Origin: Planctomycetaceae bacterium
Lineage (GTDB): Bacteria; Planctomycetota; Planctomycetia; Planctomycetales; Planctomycetaceae
Direction of reading: 5' to 3'
DNA: 6,312 nt
NCBI GenBank assembly: GCA_016765335.1
Contig: JAESQE010000077.1
Coordinates: forward strand, 1,664 to 7,975
Of this stretch, positions 5,636-6,312 are shown piece after piece. The position numbers and the translations under genes were made by a program. The notes beneath the pieces are model-generated. The model was not told the origin of the DNA. It did not search any database and saw nothing but the letters and a program-made list of their open reading frames with translations. Every line of letters begins with the position of its first letter. Within the stretch, counting starts at the first letter, position 1.

Positions 5636-6312
5636 ATTGGTGAGAGCCATTTTCTGGCGTCTTCGATGCTCATGTCTGATCGTTTGGCGTAGTCTTCGAG
5701 TTGTTCTTCAGTAATTTGAGTAACCGAGAAGTAACGTGATTCCGGATGAGCGAAATACAAGCCGCTGACCGATGATGCGGGCCACATGGCTAACGAATCT
5801 GTCAGGGAAATCTCTGCGTATTTTTCGGCTTGCAACAACTCGAACAGTCGCCATTTGGGTGTGTGGTCTGGGCAGGCGGGGTAGCCGAATGCAGGGCGGA
5901 TGCCTCGGTACTTTTCAGCGACCATTTCGTCATTGGAAAGCTGTTCCTGTTTGCCGAAGCCCCAGTCAATTCGTGATTGTGCATGCAGACATTCTGCAAA
6001 TGCTTCTGCCAGCCGATCCGCAACAGACTTGAGCATAATCGATTGATAATCGTCGTGCTCAGCTTCAAATTGTTTCAGTGGATTTTCAATGCCTAAACCG
6101 GTCGTGACAGCGAATGCTCCGAGAAAATCTTTGCGTGCGGAATCGATTGGTGCAATATAATCTGAAAGCGAGCGGAACTCGTCCTGCCCTTTGCGTTCCC
6201 ATTGCTGACGCAGCATTGGAAATCTCATCAACTCTTTACTATCATCTTCCGGATCGTACAGAACGATATCGTCTCGATCCGAATTGGCGGGCCAGAAGCC
6301 GTAGACACCTTT
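5626..6312 (-). CDS. metH: Cobalamin-dependent methionine synthase, C-terminal activation domain (partial)
   Basis: MetH transfers a methyl group from 5-methyltetrahydrofolate via cobalamin to homocysteine, giving methionine, in the cytoplasm. The frame is open to the right edge; 228 C-terminal residues of a protein normally near 1,200 are visible, so the internal ATG codons are not starts. They align by eye along the whole length with the E. coli MetH activation domain, which binds S-adenosylmethionine for reductive reactivation. Landmarks are [59 protein letters not shown], the AdoMet-binding RxxxGYP motif as RPAFGYP (bases 5878-5898) followed by ACPDHT, then [27 protein letters not shown], and the end DYAKR...RKWLSPILG. 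The end is two residues shorter than the E. coli ...LGYD-type tail, which seems harmless. No defect is seen. The homocysteine, folate and cobalamin domains lie outside the window. Confidence 0.97.
   Translation of the reverse strand, partial: KGVYGFWPANSDRDDIVLYDPEDDSKELMRFPMLRQQWERKGQDEFRSLSDYIAPIDSARKDFLGAFAVTTGLGIENPLKQFEAEHDDYQSIMLKSVADRLAEAFAECLHAQSRIDWGFGKQEQLSNDEMVAEKYRGIRPAFGYPACPDHTPKWRLFELLQAEKYAEISLTDSLAMWPASSVSGLYFAHPESRYFSVTQITEEQLEDYAKRSDMSIEDARKWLSPILG

Noticed and set aside
5772..6068. Open frames in other phases across metH
   Set aside because: The MetH activation-domain match runs through this whole stretch in a single frame.

Overview
The window looks like an ordinary chromosomal segment of a planctomycete. 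No 16S rRNA or other decisive marker is present. The assignment rests on recalled, not searched, resemblance of several proteins to planctomycete-restricted families: the small protein at the left edge, the LolA-like lipoprotein after it, and a lipoprotein carrying a helical 'AR..L...A...A..L....F.PEE.TPE.VL.EI' segment. G+C looks moderate by eye. I see no tRNA, rRNA, CRISPR array, transposase or phage gene.

Layout, left to right. Two genes lie on the + strand: the 3' part of a small planctomycete protein (2-454) and a predicted envelope lipoprotein with a LolA/LppX-like body and a proline-rich tail (533-1795). A 284-base convergent spacer follows. Four genes then lie on the - strand: a small YdcZ-type (DUF606) membrane protein of the DMT superfamily (2080-2535), an exported protein of unknown function (2618-3643), a large low-complexity lipoprotein with an extra C-terminal transmembrane anchor (3680-5230) and, after a 395-base spacer, the C-terminal activation domain of cobalamin-dependent methionine synthase MetH (5626-6312, cut by the right edge). 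In transcription order on the - strand these run metH, spacer, lipoprotein, exported protein, ydcZ-like gene.

The two middle genes (5230 down to 2618) are close enough to be one transcription unit and both products should act in the cell envelope. They are the least understood part of the window and the best candidate for an undescribed two-protein envelope module, though the sequence gives no mechanism. The small + strand pair may also be an operon. MetH is a housekeeping enzyme and shows no functional link with its neighbours.

Non-coding points of interest are a G/C-rich block of successive inverted repeats (5441-5570) inside an otherwise A/T-richer spacer, which could be a metH terminator, a dispersed repeat or a structured RNA, and a perfect 10-base tandem duplication that begins exactly at the metH stop codon. 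I did not find convincing evidence of a novel defence, mobile or metabolic system.
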